Source: Paenibacillus monticola
GTDB taxonomy: Bacteria > Bacillota > Bacilli > Paenibacillales > Paenibacillaceae
Direction of reading: 5' to 3'
Length of the DNA stretch: 64,000 nt
Assembly: GCF_009664975.1 (NCBI RefSeq)
Contig: NZ_WJXB01000015.1
Coordinates: 62,001-126,000 of the forward strand
The notes below the pieces were generated by a model, which saw only the letters and a program-made list of their open reading frames with translations, made no database searches and was not told the origin of the DNA. Positions 63,245 through 64,000 of this stretch are shown in pieces; within the stretch, counting starts at the first letter, position 1; every line of letters starts with the position of its first letter. Position numbers and translations under genes: made by a program.

Positions 63245-64000
63245 TTACTCTCTAAGACCTATCAGACGGATTTCATTTAGCTCCTCTGCGGTTATTAATC
63301 CGGATTTGTACAGATTCATATACTCTTGAGAAACGCTTTGATTAAAAATCAATAAATCATCAGTATTAATCGTCACCGGTATTCCAAAATTATAAAGCTT
63401 GCGAATAGGATGGCTGTCGTAATTCTCCACCACACCAAGCATAATATTGCTTGTTGGGCAGACATTCAATTGAATATTGTGATCGGATAACCACCTCATA
63501 ATCTGAGGTGAGCGGGCTGCCGCGATCCCATGATGAACCTCTTGGAGCCCCAACTCCTCAACGGCCTCCCTTACATCATCAGCAGTTCCGAATTCCCCCA
63601 CGTGAGCTTTTAATACTAGACCCGCAGAGTTTGCAGCTCTGTAGATGGAATTGAAGCAAACAATAGGCTGAGCAAATTCATCACCGCAGATATCTATAGA
63701 CCGGAACCACCGGAAAGCCAATATTTCATCCATCCGACCGTAAACATTATCGATATTGCAGCCCCGATCCAAGGCTAATTCCGGTAGAAACCGCGTTTTG
63801 GGAGCAAAGACGCGATGAAGATCGTCAATTATCCGCGAAAATGGTTCCATTCCTCCCAAAGAATCAATCTCATCGATCCCGAAGCTTAACACCAATCTTT
63901 CTATGTGATCCTCGGCCGCCTGAACAAAGGAAGCTTCGATACGTTTCAAATAGCCTTGGATACCGGGACAATGGCGTTTTACATGTTCAACATACCAGCT
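63245..64000 (-). CDS. Adenosine deaminase (N-terminus outside the window)
   Basis: 251 C-terminal residues are visible. Zinc and catalytic motifs of the adenosine/AMP deaminase superfamily: LKAHVGEFG (His and catalytic-type Glu), EVHHGIAA (His), NVCPTSNIML, and VTINTDDLLIF (Asp pair). The reaction would be adenosine to inosine in purine salvage. The frame is open to the window edge. The C-terminus (EELNEIRLIGLRE) is short for the family and the stop is only about ten bases from an ssrA-like remnant, so it may be trimmed. Confidence 0.85.
   Translation of the reverse strand, partial: SWYVEHVKRHCPGIQGYLKRIEASFVQAAEDHIERLVLSFGIDEIDSLGGMEPFSRIIDDLHRVFAPKTRFLPELALDRGCNIDNVYGRMDEILAFRWFRSIDICGDEFAQPIVCFNSIYRAANSAGLVLKAHVGEFGTADDVREAVEELGLQEVHHGIAAARSPQIMRWLSDHNIQLNVCPTSNIMLGVVENYDSHPIRKLYNFGIPVTINTDDLLIFNQSVSQEYMNLYKSGLITAEELNEIRLIGLRE

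Overview
The window reads as a chromosomal segment of a spore-forming, moderately low-GC Firmicute, most likely Paenibacillus. The reasons are four large exported proteins with S-layer-homology (SLH) domains and Gly/Pro-Thr linkers, two LysM peptidoglycan hydrolases of the sporulation/germination type, AAGGAGG-type ribosome sites with frequent TTG/GTG starts, and intrinsic terminators after most transcription units. No rRNA, prophage or CRISPR array was seen; there is one tRNA-Leu.

Layout. 1-6.8 kb: tail of an unknown gene, an SLH-anchored subtilisin, a threonine-aldolase-family enzyme and uridine kinase. 7-13.8 kb: a sugar operon (two ABC permeases, binding lipoprotein, LacI regulator, BadF-type sugar kinase, GH4 phospho-glycosidase). 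13.8-15.6 kb: a complete IS1182-like element inserted where that operon converges with a MurNAc catabolic operon (murQ, PTS IIBC, RpiR regulator; 15.6-19.1 kb). 19.2-22.1 kb: tandem duplicated MATE transporters, then tRNA-Leu and a small Sm-like-looking protein. 22.9-31.3 kb: two giant SLH proteins (an Ig-repeat protein and a YfkN-like nucleotide phosphoesterase). 31.4-33.5 kb: an internally deleted copy of the IS, a frameshifted histidine kinase fragment and an orphan sugar permease, which together look like a deletion scar. 33.6-36.6 kb: LysM-GH18 and LysM-M14 cell-wall hydrolases. 36.8-38.9 kb: a radical-SAM/partner pair of a poorly characterised DNA-repair family. 39-46.9 kb: a GH3 enzyme with swapped domain order, a small membrane protein, phosphoketolase with a GntR regulator (resembling lactic-acid-bacterial genes), and a lipoprotein. 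47-51.1 kb: an SLH protein with propeller-like repeats. 51.2-58.2 kb: an RNA-repair cassette (Pnkp, Hen1, RlaP-type nucleotidyltransferase) divergent from two WYL-domain regulators. 58.3-64 kb: oxidoreductases, an SGNH esterase, a MerR-controlled gene pair and an adenosine deaminase. The modules here are separated by short remnants that resemble the 3' end of tmRNA (ssrA) followed by near-identical terminators, as expected of an integration hotspot.

The most interesting signals are (1) the ~320-nt leader of the IS element, where hairpins, including one that covers the transposase ribosome site, are kept by compensatory changes between the two copies; (2) the RNA-repair cassette with its WYL regulators; (3) the ssrA-remnant series; (4) the radical-SAM repair pair. 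Functions of large surface proteins and of several substrates are inference from domain recognition by eye; no database search was run.
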